From assembly GCA_010015745.1 (NCBI GenBank), contig ML978263.1, positions 39,937-103,936 on the forward strand: a stretch of 64,000 bases of DNA. Direction: 5' to 3'. The DNA is from Setomelanomma holmii. Its lineage: Eukaryota > Ascomycota > Dothideomycetes > Pleosporales > Phaeosphaeriaceae. Shown piece after piece: positions 34,079-44,916 of this stretch. Positions within the stretch are counted from its first letter, which is position 1, and every line of letters begins with the position of its first letter. The position numbers were made by a program, and so were the translations under genes. The notes under the pieces are model-generated. The model made no database searches. It saw only the letters and a list, made by a program, of their open reading frames with translations, and was not told the origin of the DNA.

Positions 34079-34327
34079 CAAGTGGAGTTATCTGTGTGAC
34101 TCTGTGTAATGGTAATATCCTCTAATTTGTGGAGGTGTTGCGTTTGTCAGTGGAAGGGTTGGTGAAGTGGGAAAGACGCGTCGCGTAAGTGAAGTGGGGA
34201 GCTCCTGCCAAAAAGCGGCCTCGGCATCGCTCATACCTCACAACCACGGACACAACCAGGACTCTACAATACCCATACTCAGATCACGTCTCCTCGACAC
34301 CTCGAAGAAGACAGAGATCACCTAGAC
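34079..34327. promoter_or_regulatory. Shared divergent promoter of rmi1 and vps51
   Basis: Only 249 bp separate the two start codons. It includes an ACGCGTCGCG motif near 34169 that contains an MluI-cell-cycle-box-like core (ACGCGT). Whether that core is functional is not shown by sequence alone. Confidence 0.5.
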
Positions 34328-35184
34328 ATGTCCACGATAGCTTCTCCCAGGGCGAGCATTTCGGTGCGGAGCCCATCATCCACCCGCACATCCTTTGACA
34401 GCTCGAGAGCTCCCCAACCTGCACGTCGCAATCGAGCCGCCCTACGCGAATTCTATGGCCTCAAGAATGCAGCAAAAGACGCCGATGCCAAGATCTCGGA
34501 AGAGCCAACCCGCACAGAACTTGGCCCCGAGGAAGATGAGACGTTGACAGAGCTGGATGCAGCCGACTTCAATGCTGAGGCATACGTTGATAGCCTGCTG
34601 ACGAAGGAAGGGTTACAGGGCGTGTTGAAAGTCGAAGCTGATCTAATATCACGTGAGTACTTATCAACTCATTTTGTCTCGCGTATGAACCCCAGCTGAT
34701 GTTGATTGAAGAGATTCGAAATCTGGATAGTGACAGGAAGTCGCTGGTCTACGACAACTACTCCAAACTCCTCTCCGCGACTAGCACGATTCGGCGTATG
34801 CGAGGGAACATGGATCCACTTGCCCCTACGACTCACACACTTGGGCCTGCCATATCGCACATCGCCGAAACCGCTGCCGCACTGTCCTCATCAATGCAGA
34901 CTATACCTCCAAGACCAGACACTTTGGGCATCACCGTGCGTGTCGAAGAAGAAAAGGCTGAAAAGGAAGCTGCCGTAAAGAAGCAACAGCAACAAGACAC
35001 GGTGAAGTGGGTGCTTGATACTCCACGCCGGCTGCGCGAATACATCGACCAAGAGCGAGACGAAGAAGCAGAACAAGATTGGGAAGAAGTCAGCAAGATC
35101 CTCGACAAGTGGCAAAGCGTTCCCGGCGCGAAAGAATTGAGAGAAGAGTGCGAGACCATCATGCAAGAAGAAGATTCTGATTGA
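34328..35184 (+). CDS. vps51: GARP complex subunit Vps51
   Basis: Tether for endosome-to-Golgi retrograde vesicles. Exons 34328-34652 and 34712-35184 give 265 residues. Diagnostic segments: RRNRAALREFYGLKNAA near residue 35, FNAEAYVDSLLTKEGLQGVLKVEADLIS, then IRNLDSDRKSLVYDNYSKLLSA and TIRRMRGNMDPL. The 59-bp intron (GTGAGT donor, GCTGATG branch, TTGAAG acceptor at 34711) restores the spacing LIS-QIRNLD seen in homologues; using the earlier CAG acceptor breaks the frame. The C-terminal third is a Lys/Gln-rich coiled-coil. Its stop is only 17 bp from the stop of the convergent amidase gene, so the 3' UTRs must overlap. Confidence 0.92.
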
Positions 35185-35201
35185 TCGCTTGGTGGTAGAA
35201 C

Positions 35202-37040
35202 CTAGTTCAATCGGCCATTCCATTTGTCAAGTCCCTTGCCCGCAACCTCCCATGCGGCGGCAGCCTTGAAGATGCTCACCTCATCATACCTCTTCGCCAC
35301 GAGCTGCATGCCTACTGGTAGCATACCTGGACCGTCAGGAGCTTTGCCCCAACCCGCAGGCATCGAAAGGGCTGGATCTACGCCATATCAGCTTCAAGGC
35401 TTCGATGGTAGCACTATTACTTACGGCCAGTCACATTGAATTGACAAGTATTAAGAGTCGCTCCGATAGCCGGTTCCATCTTCGCCTCAACATCTGCAGA
35501 CAGATCGGGATGTTTGCTCCCCACTCGGGGATTGACTGGTGTCAGTAAAACGTCGAAGTTCGCCAACACCTCGTCGTATGCATCGCGCAACTGCTGCACA
35601 TGACCCATCGCCTTCGCCAGAGTGACATTGGCATCGGGCTTCTCGTTCATGAACGTTGAGTTAAAGAACATGTTTACCACAGCCGGATTGTGCTTGTTGA
35701 GAACATCAAACGCTTTCTGGTCGAATCGTGGAGGTGTAACGTCTGGCATAGCGTACTGCAGCATGGGCGTTACCCGATTTTCAAGGCCGCTGCTCACGAT
35801 GAATGGCCGCGAAATGACGGTCCATATGGCCGGTCCCAGGGTGTGCATCGGAATCGAGACCTCTTCGACATCGGCTCCCGCCGCCTTGAACTGCGCCACC
35901 GCTTCTTCAACGATACTTTTAACTTCGGGTGACAGCCCGAGCACCTCGAGACCTTCCTTCACAAAGGCCACTCGCAGACCTTTTCCTGCACTTTCGGGTG
36001 TCCACTCGCTTTTTGCTGTCTTGCTCGCTTTCCACTCTTCGAGCAACCCCAAGTAGTCGGGCACATTGGGTCGCAATGGGGTCTCCGGTGTACATCTCGG
36101 ATCGATACCGTCGTAACCTGCAAGCACTGAGAGCAAAAGTGCATTGTCTTCTAATGTGCTCGTCATGGGACCAGTGTGATCGATCATAGGGAGCAGACTG
36201 AGAATGCCAGTATACGGTATGAGGCCATGTGTCGGCTTCAATCCGTAGATACCGGCGTAAGCTGCAGGTATCCGAATGGAGCCTCCTTGATCACCGCCAA
36301 TAGCCATGTCGACACTTTGTCCGAGCTCTGGATCGCTCCTTTGTAGACTGTATTGTTTTCTCCAAGCTTTCACTTTACTGGCAGCAACGATAGCAGCGCA
36401 GCCACTGGATGATCCACCCGTGGTATAGCCTCGAAGCCACGCGTTATGCACAGGTCCAGAGGCAGAGGTGAAGGAGAGAGGGCTCATGGAGAAATGCTCG
36501 CAATTCGCACTGCCTTTGACTGTTCCGCCACTCTCCAGCACACGTTTCACGACAACTGCGTCAATCTCAGGAAGAGGATACTCCGATTTGCCTGTTAGCA
36601 GCTCAGGATAGGTGCCACCGGTCAATGGAACTCCGGCAATGGACACGTTATCTTTGACCGCAATCGTTCGATCTTTCAGTCTCTCGCTTAGCGGTATTTT
36701 CGACTTGATCGTCGTCTGGTGACTCCACGAGTTCAATGGGTTTCGCTCTGCATTTCCAGCGAGCCTCTCATAAGTACGCGGCAGTGACGAGGGATCCGGA
36801 AGTAGCCTCGGGTCTGTGTATGCAGGGAGCGCGTCTATAGCTATCGATGTAGCATCAAGTCCGTTCAGCAAGTGGCGATAATGTTCTTCCTCTTTCGCAT
36901 CAACAACTACGCCATAAGCCTTGGCTACCTTCCGCAGCTTCTCGACATCAACTGTACATGGTTAGCGGAACTCCTTCTGGAACAGTAATGGGGGCCGAAT
37001 TACTTGTCGGTGGCCCTGTGCTCAAGAAAACGACACTCAT
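35202..37040 (-). CDS. Amidase-signature family hydrolase
   Basis: Exons 37040-37004, 36951-35425 and 35377-35202 give 579 residues. Exon 1 encodes only 12 residues and exon 3 the C-terminus (HPALSMPAGWGKAPDG, then MLPVGMQLVAKRYDE), both joined in phase. The Ser-cisSer-Lys triad is visible: Lys at about 112 in TIAVKDNVS, cis-Ser at about 193 in GYTTGGSSSG, and nucleophile Ser at about 237 in GGDQGGSIRIPAA. The family hydrolyses carboxamides, from acetamide to indole-3-acetamide and fatty amides; the substrate cannot be read from sequence. There is no signal peptide, so it is probably cytosolic. It converges on vps51, and its upstream neighbour is a long empty region. Confidence 0.93.
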
Positions 37041-38278
37041 TACGACAATCTTAATGGTCACTTTACAACAAAAGTCCTTGGAAGAATGCCAGAATTGAGA
37101 TGCATCCCGCCGGTCAAGATGGCCATTGAAGATAGTCGAGATCGCTGATAAGAGACGATTTGCTCATCGGACAGCTTCCGGGCGAGCAGCATATTTGGTG
37201 GTTCCGGCGCCGCTTCGGCAACAACGAGCCGCATTGTAAAGCGTTATCGCGACCTGCCTTATCGACAGCTTGCCGAACCGCTTTGAACGACATCACGCAC
37301 GAGATCGTCTCTTCGCAGCAATCATTTGCGAAACGCGCTAGGTGTCGGCAGTTGAAGTCTGGAGGCCCCCTGCATTGCGCAGTCGGATGCTCAGTCGGAC
37401 ACACAATCGGGACCTCGAAGCTTATTTCTTGGGCACAGACTGCGAATGAATTTGCTGATATCTTTTGGGCACGATGCCATTCTCAAATGTCACAAGGTCC
37501 ACTTCATTCGCGCATCCAGATTTTTCCTTTCACGTTGGTGTTCCTGACTGCACTCGAGCTAGAAACGCTATTTCAGCGCCTCAACGGTCAATGCTTCACG
37601 CCGTCGTGTTGAGACGACGCATGTATTTCCCGTTCTGTCATCCCAAATGCCAGCTAGTCGTTCCCATATCGATAGCCGAAACAGCCACCAGCATGTCACC
37701 TGTACTTCGGTCCAGCTACGGTATTGGCTACATACCACAATGACTTGCCGAACATCATCGCGACTTGGATGTTCTCCTGAAACAAACTATGCTGCTAATA
37801 TGAGGCATAGATACAAGATGCTTCATCAGCACATGCCTACAGTGCCCTACACATGGGAGCAATCGAAGGACCTTCGTCGTTGCGCCACAAGCGCTAGTAC
37901 ATGACGCAAGTCCCACGTGGCTGTAGCGCGATGGTCCAGCAGATCTTCACGGACCAAGCAGTGGTTCGAGAACGAACATAGGGTTGTCATCGACGGGATC
38001 TTTATGTACGTGCCTCGGTATCCCCAGCCCTGGAGCTGCAGAGTACTCTTAGTCTCCGGAGCTATCCATGCTTGCTGCATTCACCAGCCGCGAAGGGATG
38101 AGCATCATGCAGCCACGGGGACAGGTTTACCGGGCTCGATAAACGCTACACACCACGCCGCAAACTATTCGGCAAGTTCAATTTTTCCAGAGGGGTCGAC
38201 GAATACCCAGGGTTATATTCTACCCAGTGCCCCCTGTCCATCTCAAGCGACTCGCATCCTTCACGTACTTCAGTAAAT
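37041..38278. other. Long intergenic region, no gene recognised
   Basis: About 1.24 kb between the amidase and the rhodopsin-fold gene, which diverge from it, so it contains both promoters. Open frames such as 37160-37612 plus are Cys/Ser-rich without domain signals and I do not believe them. Confidence 0.45.
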
Positions 38279-40018
38279 ATGGTTGGTGGTAGAACACCTC
38301 CTCTCGAAGTATGGCTCAATTGGCCACGACCGAACTACGTTGATCCTGTCACACAACCAAAGTATGTGCTGGTTTTTTCATGCATACTGGGACCCATCAG
38401 CATCGTGATGCTCTTGGCACGTCTTTGGGTACGCCTACGTATACAGAAATCGGCAGGATGGGACGACTGGCTGATGCTTGCAGCATGGGTAAGTACGCTA
38501 CTTGTGCGATATATGCACAGAAATGTACTGACATGACCTCAAGTTCCCGACCATGGCACTAACCGTCATATTCCCGTTAGGTGAGCCTGCGATCCCGACC
38601 TTTACATTCGACCTTGAAGCGTGCGGAAGCGACAGTGATGTGACAGAGACCGATTACAATCTGCACATGTTGCTCAGTCCGACAAACATGACGCATTTGT
38701 CGTCTAAACCGTGAGCCTCGACTGACATCTCATAGTCACAGAAAAGTACCGATTCAACCGCCACCTGTGGGATTTGGACTTCAAATGGCACGCAATACAG
38801 CGACAATTTGTCATGGCCATCTATGTGTTGTTCTCTCTAGCCTCTGGATTCATCAAGATGTCGATCCTGCTCTTCTATCGGCGACTGTCAGCTCGCTCAG
38901 TCTCGCCTACTTTCCGATGGACGTTGCGCATCACCATTGCAGTCATCGGTGTCTACACGAGTAAATCATCGCCTTTTAATCCTGCCAAGCTCTCCACGCG
39001 CACACTTCTGACGTTATTTGGTACAGTTATCTTCGTCTTTGTCACAGTTTTCATGTGCAGCCCCGTCTCTGCTTTCTGGGCCAGCCAAGACATCAAGAAT
39101 TTGGGCACAGATTACAGCTACAAGTGTGCCAATGAAGGTGCCGAGATAGTCGCAAACGGCGTTATCTCAACTGTGCAGGTGCGTTGGCTTCTCTGCAGTC
39201 TATCGCTTGCCTTCGTGCCTGACCAATTACACAGGACTTCATCGCTGCCTCTTTACCCGCTGCGCTCTGCTGGAACCTACAAATGCCTCTGCGCCAAAAG
39301 GTCGCGCTCTACAGCGTGTTTGCGGTCAGCTATGTTGTAGTGGCGCTCGGTGCTGTGCGAACGTATAGCTGTTACTACCTCTTCTTCGACACCTACGATG
39401 TTACATGGGCTGCTTGTGATGTGTGGCTCTGGTAAGTCTAGCAATCAGTCCCTCATTTGAATTTCTCGTCCTTTAACTGCGACAGCCAAAGCTGAACTTT
39501 ACTAACATCTCAACCGCAGGTCTCTCCTCGAGATCCACATTGGCGCCATCTGCGCAAATGCACCCGCAGTCAAGGCCTTCTACGCGCACTACTTTAAAAC
39601 CACACTGCCTCCTTCCTATGGTTCCCATCCGCACTCCAACATGCGCTCCCAACAACGCCAAAGTCCGACAACAACGAATGCTTCCACAACTTCCTCACTC
39701 TGGGCCAAGATCCCCTTCTGGAAGCGTGGCAACCTGCATAGCAGCAATGGCTATCTGTCGGAGTCGCAGACGCATATGTCTAGCAAGCATGGCAACATTG
39801 TGAAAATGGATGCTTATAGTGGCAGAAAGCATGAGCAAGAGAGTGTGGAGACGATCATTGAGACAGGAGGGAGGAACAGCTTGGATGTCGCGGGCGAGAT
39901 TGAGATGGGACGGATACAGGCGAGGAGGGTAGTAAGTATACAAGGGGTCAAGGTAGAAGGCAGGGATGTCGAGGCGTTGCCGTCCGTACAAGAGGTCAAG
40001 GGCTGGAAGCCGTGGTAG
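38279..40018 (+). CDS. Pth11-like rhodopsin-fold integral membrane protein
   Basis: Six exons, 38279-38488, 38544-38580, 38742-38960, 39027-39178, 39235-39431 and 39520-40018, give 437 residues, all in phase. Seven hydrophobic segments: YVLVFSCILGPISIVMLLARL, WLMLAAWFPTMALTVIFPLG, FVMAIYVLFSLASGFIKM (with the family motif ILLFYRRL after it), LRITIAVIGVYTIIFVFVTVF, an AALCWNLQM region, VALYSVFAVSYVVVALGAV, and DVWLWSLLEIHIGAICANAP. The KYRFNRHLWDL loop and the final ExxxGxIxAxxP-type segment identify the fungal rhodopsin/SAT4 family. There is no CFEM domain. The 140-residue Ser-rich cytosolic tail could take phosphorylation. A receptor role is possible but unproven for most members. Confidence 0.9.
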
Positions 40019-40196
40019 GCTAGGATATCACAAATATAGACATGATGAATGATTTCAATATATGATTAGTAGAACGATTTAAAGACAATTCGTTCAGAAG
40101 AGCTCATGACCCCACTAGCCTTATCCAATCACTGCGGCTACCGACCATGAAGCATATTACTCACCATACATCAAATCTGTCCAATCCCACCACGAC

Positions 40197-41825
40197 CTAG
40201 ATCGTATACCTAAATCTCGGACTCTCATCGCCCAGTTCGGCGACCTCTTCATCACTCATTCCAGCGATCAAATGCTCTTCCTTCCCCTTGTCGCGCCGCG
40301 TGTTGATCCTGCCAAGTGCGAACCACAAGACCGCATAGCATATAATCGCGAATCCAACCATAGCCATCGTGATCCCGTGACCTTTGATAAACCTGGGTCT
40401 TTCGGCGGTGGGATAGATCTAGTACGTGTTGGCATCACAGACACAGATCAGCGATGGAGCTGCAGACTTACAAACGCAGACATGATTCCAGCACAGTTGC
40501 CGATCGAAAGTTGCAACCCCGTCGCACTCGTACGCTTGCCATACCGCGGCAGATTCGTCGGCAGCCAAGCCAGCGGCAACCCAACACACACATACAGCCC
40601 CATCGCCACTAAAAAGCACCCCGCGTAATGCACTGCGCTGCTCGAATCGCTGATCAGCATCGCGTACCCCACGATACTCACTACGCCGAGCAGGATGCTG
40701 TAAAACGCGCGCTTTTGCTGCTCGTCCGAGAAGTGCGCTGTGACGAGGTATGTGATTGCTCCGAGGGCGTAGCATGGGATTGTGAGGACTTGGACTGTGG
40801 CGTTGCTCGCCTTGGGCATAATGGAGCGAATAATCGTGGGCAAGAACGTGCTGAAGCCGTAGAGCATGGTATCGCTCCCAAACTGCGCAAAGCAAAACGT
40901 CCAAACTTTCCAATCCTTAAAACACTTCCCGACATCCGCCCAGTGGAATTCCGCTGCTTTTTTCGTGTACCCCGTCTGTCTTTTCAGACGCGCGGCGGCG
41001 AAGAGCTTCTCTTCGGGTGTGAGGAAGTACGCGGACTCGGGGTTGTCAGGCAACACCCACCATGTTGCGATGCCCAGGATGAACGTCGGTATTCCCTCGA
41101 GAATCATGATCCAGCGCCATCCACGCTGCCCGGATACGCCGTCCATGTGTCCAATACCGTAAGCTAGGAGACCGCCAAAGGCGCCAGCGAGCGCGGCGGA
41201 AACGAACAAGTACCCAATCCGTAGGGCGAGTTCGCGCTTGGTGTAGAAGAAGGTTAGATAGACTGCCATACCGGGAAAGAGGCCGCCTTCGACGGCGCCA
41301 AGGAGTAGACGGCATGCGATGAGGCCGCCGTAGGATTGCACGATGCCGGTGAGACTGGCGATGATGCCCCATGCGGTGGTGATGAAGGCGATCCAGCGCG
41401 ATGGGCGGAGTTTCTTGAGAACGAGGTTGGATGGCAATTCGCTGAGGATGTAGGTCACGAAGAGGATTGAGACTGCGGTTTGGAATTCCGAGGAGGACAT
41501 CTTTAGGTCCTCTTCGAGGCCGTAAAGGCGCGCATTGCCGATGTTGACTCTGTGGAAATGTCAGTCCCGAGTGCTAAACGTCTTGTTTGGTGTGCTTGAG
41601 GTTGCTTTCTGGACCGTGTATATAGAGACGTTGAACTTACCGATCCAAAAAGCTGAGCAAATACAAAAGCATCACCACAGGAATGATGAAGAGATCGAGC
41701 TTCCTGACAAGCTTCGCCTCATACACGGGATCGACTTCTCCCAGTTGCCTTTCCACCGCATCGCTCTCAAGCGACTTGGCAACATTCGGCCCTGGCTCTT
41801 CATATGACTTTTCCACGTCGCTCAT
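40197..41825 (-). CDS. MFS anion:cation symporter (Dal5/Tna1 type)
   Basis: Exons 41825-41641, 41549-40472 and 40418-40197 give 494 residues with 12 predicted membrane helices. The first helix is KLDLFIIPVVMLLYLLSFLDRVNIGNARL, shortened here to its ends: the FLDRVNIGNAR motif is the anion:cation symporter hallmark. GAVEGGLFPGMAVYLTFFYTK and RWIMILEGIPTFILG are also typical. Relatives carry allantoate, nicotinate, biotin precursors, pantothenate or hydroxylated acids. Its place two genes away from quinolinate phosphoribosyltransferase makes nicotinate or quinolinate a reasonable guess. C-terminus is hydrophilic and acidic (EEVAELGDESPRFRYTI). It is transcribed in the same direction as the next three genes upstream. 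Confidence 0.92.
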
Positions 41826-42737
41826 GTTCGCTGTTCGAATTCCAATCTCTTCCTAGGAGGCTGATCTATGACTCGACGTCAAATCCGAATCTCGTGTCGT
41901 AATCACAAGGCTAACGTTGTTCCCCAATGCCAAAGTGTCAAATCGTGCAATCGTGTAACACAAAGCTCAGCACATGCGCATCTTATATCCAAAAGTCGGC
42001 CTCGTCATCGTTATAACTCAATGACCATGAAAAAAATTGCGGATTTCAATGCTCTTAAATCCTCTTCTGCGTATGCAGGGCACCAGGACCCACACGCCAA
42101 AGGATTGCAGATCCCAAGCGCGGGGCTGGAACCAATCAAGCGTGTTGCTAGCCGTCTTCGGCATGATGTGTGTGGCTAGGCTGCTTCGGGTGGTAGTAGC
42201 GTATCAGCGCCGCAGATAACGCGGTGGTTGTGCGCCTTGTTTGCCAATGTGCCAATGTTGGGGGAGGCTTGCGGAAGGATGGGGGTACATGTGTAATATG
42301 AGTTGTTTGGCGATGACACTTTGGTTTCGAGAAGAGCTTTGGGTTGATTTGCGCTGCTTTGCCAAGTCTGCGCTTAGCTGATTCGATTAGTTGAGGTGGA
42401 TCCCGTCTCCTCCCAGATGATAGCAGTATCAACTGTGTTGATAACATGTTGATTATCACTTGGCATCCGCGATGCAAGCGGTAGCGGAGCTCCGTGGGTA
42501 GTTGTGGGCGGAGACAGCTGCCATCTCACCTGCATCGCGCTTTGCGAACCTCACGTTCACCCAGAACCTCGGTAAGCGTTCACGAGGAGAAGCTCGCAGA
42601 GAAGGCATTGCAAGATGTTGGAGCTGCTGTGCCGGCCCTCCGAGACATCAAGCAAAAGTGGAGGGCAAACTTAGCATTCGTATGCCTGTCATCGAAATGC
42701 TTTCTGCTGTGATCCAACAACGAATGAAACAGCGCGA
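41826..42737. promoter_or_regulatory. Promoter region of the MFS transporter gene
   Basis: About 910 bp between the transporter start and the regulator's stop. Plus-strand frames at 42494-42771 look faintly protein-like but change frame midway and run into the regulator's coding sequence, so I do not call a gene. No specific operator identified. Confidence 0.4.
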
Positions 42738-44555
42738 TCATGTCAAGCTAGACGAGGCGGACAAGGAGTAGTTGAAGTTGGTGGTACTCCAATCCACTGG
42801 CAACATCAGCCCGGAGTATATATCGATCTGCGCGGCTGGATTTATCGGCCAGATTATCTCGTCGCGTGGAAGGTCGATCTCCGGTGCAGATTCCGGGTCC
42901 ATGGCCACGGTATCCTGACTATTCGACAAGTGCATTCGCGCAATGTGGCGAATCTCTTTCGCCATAAGCTTGCCCAATGGCCAGAAGGAGCCCATTGCAT
43001 TGAGGAACCCGATGCTGAGACGCACTCGATCACGTGCAATGGAGAGAGCGTGGTCCTCGAGAAGGTTCGTACAAGCAGAGATTTGCGCAGTTGCCAGCTG
43101 CGCTGACATGCACATCGTGAAGACGTTGTGTCTTTCGATACTGCACGGTATCGCTAGGAGCTTCGTGTGCATCTCGACGGCTTTGAGGGTCCTCGCGGTA
43201 TGGGCTGCTCTTCCTTGTTTGGGTGGAGCGACGAAAGGAGTGGGCGATAGGAAAGCTTGCGTTGTCATCTCCTCAGCACTCAGCGATAAGTTGGAGAAAG
43301 GGCGATGCATCGTGTTGATGGTAATTATGGCTATCATGTGTGCCGTGAACATGACCTCATCGATGCGTCCGTCTTTGCGGAGAGGATCCTTCTTGCAGGT
43401 GGGAAGAAGCGAAGTCCAGATCGCGAGCTTTGTGTCGCACCGCTCGATCATTGTCTCGCCAAACGTACCAGTCTCAAGAAACATGTCCATCACGCTAGCA
43501 ACGACCTTGACCATGTCGTATAGATAAACGACGGAGGAATAGATGATCTCGACTTCTTCAAACTCGCGATTTTCGTAGTTTTGCCACGTCGTGAGTGGCG
43601 GTATCTGTCCCATTTCATAATACTCGTCATCGCAGGGCAAGTCGACCATGTTCGCAACATGCCCGAGCGTGTGTATTGGCGAGTTGGACACAATTGCGAG
43701 ATGCTGATCAGCGACGTGTAGTAGGTAGTACGTCCGTCGCCAAGACTCCTCGAGGACAGAACTTGATTCGCCATAAGCTTGGGCGAATCCCTTTTGGTTC
43801 ATGCGCAATTCCAGCGCGATAGATACTGCAAGATTGACCCTTCTTTGACCTTCCTCCTTCATATTGGAGTGGTACTGTGCTATGCCGAAGAGCATGAGCG
43901 CCTGTACGTTGAAGGGCGTATGTGCAAGAACTGGTGAGGTGAGCGCCTCGAGTGCTGTCTTGAAGTAAGGTTCAGATGGTGTCCAAGGAGCATATATAGA
44001 GCCAATGTATTGTAGAACGAGCAGCAGCTCATCCATTCCATGGTTTCCGGTCATCTGCCTTTGTCGCAGATAATGGTACGGTAATACCATTGGAAAGGAA
44101 GGCCAGAAGTTCTCATAGAAAAGCTCCAGCAGGCGATCAACATTGACTTGAAAAGCAGGACTCGTCTCTGGGAATGGTGTCTGAGCGATGTGAATGGCAT
44201 CGAAGCCTGGAGTATTGGACAGGCTTCCGAATAAAGCCTGGTCGACCACTAGAGAAGAACCTGTTGATATTTGCTGTCCGAACCCGATGGCGGCATTCTG
44301 ATGACTTGAGGGTTGATCTCGCTGGGTGCGCTCTGCCTCTTGTTGTAGCCTCAATCGACGTCGCGCCAGTGCAGCTTTGTCCAGCCCTCCCCTTTTCGAC
44401 TTTTGATAGTTGCATTCTTTGCCATCGCGCCTGCATCTATTGCAAGCTGGCTGTGTAGCATCACACTTAACATGTCGGCTCCGACATTGAATGCAAGCGA
44501 GAACGACTCTGTCAATTCTTTTCTGTTCAGACTCCGATGATGCAGGTGTTTCCAT
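42738..44555 (-). CDS. Zn2Cys6 transcription factor with fungal-specific TF domain
   Basis: Single exon, 605 residues from the ATG at 44555 (the open frame above it starts only with TTG). The binuclear zinc cluster uses Cys 21, 24, 31, 38, 41 and 48 (CIQCRSRHVKCD, then ACNRCRRDGKEC), followed by a basic linker and a short heptad stretch. The middle-homology domain is clear: VDRLLELFYENFWPSFPMV, ELLLVLQYIGSIYAPW, GIAQYHSNMKEEGQRRVNLAV, and ESWRRTYYLLHVADQHLA. It lies between a transporter and a NAD-synthesis gene on the same strand, so a pathway-specific role is plausible. Targets are unknown. Confidence 0.93.
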   Translation of the reverse strand: METPASSESEQKRIDRVVLACIQCRSRHVKCDATQPACNRCRRDGKECNYQKSKRGGLDKAALARRRLRLQQEAERTQRDQPSSHQNAAIGFGQQISTGSSLVVDQALFGSLSNTPGFDAIHIAQTPFPETSPAFQVNVDRLLELFYENFWPSFPMVLPYHYLRQRQMTGNHGMDELLLVLQYIGSIYAPWTPSEPYFKTALEALTSPVLAHTPFNVQALMLFGIAQYHSNMKEEGQRRVNLAVSIALELRMNQKGFAQAYGESSSVLEESWRRTYYLLHVADQHLAIVSNSPIHTLGHVANMVDLPCDDEYYEMGQIPPLTTWQNYENREFEEVEIIYSSVVYLYDMVKVVASVMDMFLETGTFGETMIERCDTKLAIWTSLLPTCKKDPLRKDGRIDEVMFTAHMIAIITINTMHRPFSNLSLSAEEMTTQAFLSPTPFVAPPKQGRAAHTARTLKAVEMHTKLLAIPCSIERHNVFTMCMSAQLATAQISACTNLLEDHALSIARDRVRLSIGFLNAMGSFWPLGKLMAKEIRHIARMHLSNSQDTVAMDPESAPEIDLPRDEIIWPINPAAQIDIYSGLMLPVDWSTTNFNYSLSASSSLT

Positions 44556-44916
44556 ATTGGGCCAGTTGTAAGGTGAGGCTCGGCACCCCAATCAAGATGC
44601 ACCGTCGATCTTCGGATGGTGCTGGCCAGCGCACGGCGCACAACACTGTCATTTCTCAAGCATCAGGGATGGATAACAGACGCAGCAACTTTGGGAGTGA
44701 TTTCGCGGTAGATTGGTGCGGCTGAAGCATGGAAGAGCTGTGGGATGCCTCGCTCTGCTTATTCAGCACACTGCCAATGCTCGGCCAGAGTCGGAGGTCA
44801 AATCGGAGGTCACAGCTTCCTTCACCGACCTCGACTTTCGAACTTTATGGCTGGTAGGATGAGCAGGGATACTTTTTATTCTTGCTAGCGAAGCAAGTAC
44901 GTAGCGATACGCTGGA
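44556..44916. promoter_or_regulatory. Promoter region of the Zn2Cys6 regulator
   Basis: About 360 bp. It contains a direct repeat, AGTCGGAGGTCA / AATCGGAGGTCA (about 44788-44811), holding two CGGAGG half-sites, a common Zn2Cys6 contact. Inference only. Confidence 0.4.

Noticed and set aside
37160..37612. A 150-codon plus-strand frame upstream of the rhodopsin-fold gene.
   Set aside because: Cys/Ser/Arg-rich random-looking composition, no domain, a similar-sized frame on the opposite strand, and no splice structure.
42494..42771. Plus-strand frames that look mildly protein-like (EEKLAEKALQDVGAAVPALRDIK; MPVIEMLSAVIQQRMKQRDH).
   Set aside because: The two stretches are in different frames, no intron of workable size joins them, and the end overlaps the regulator's coding sequence.
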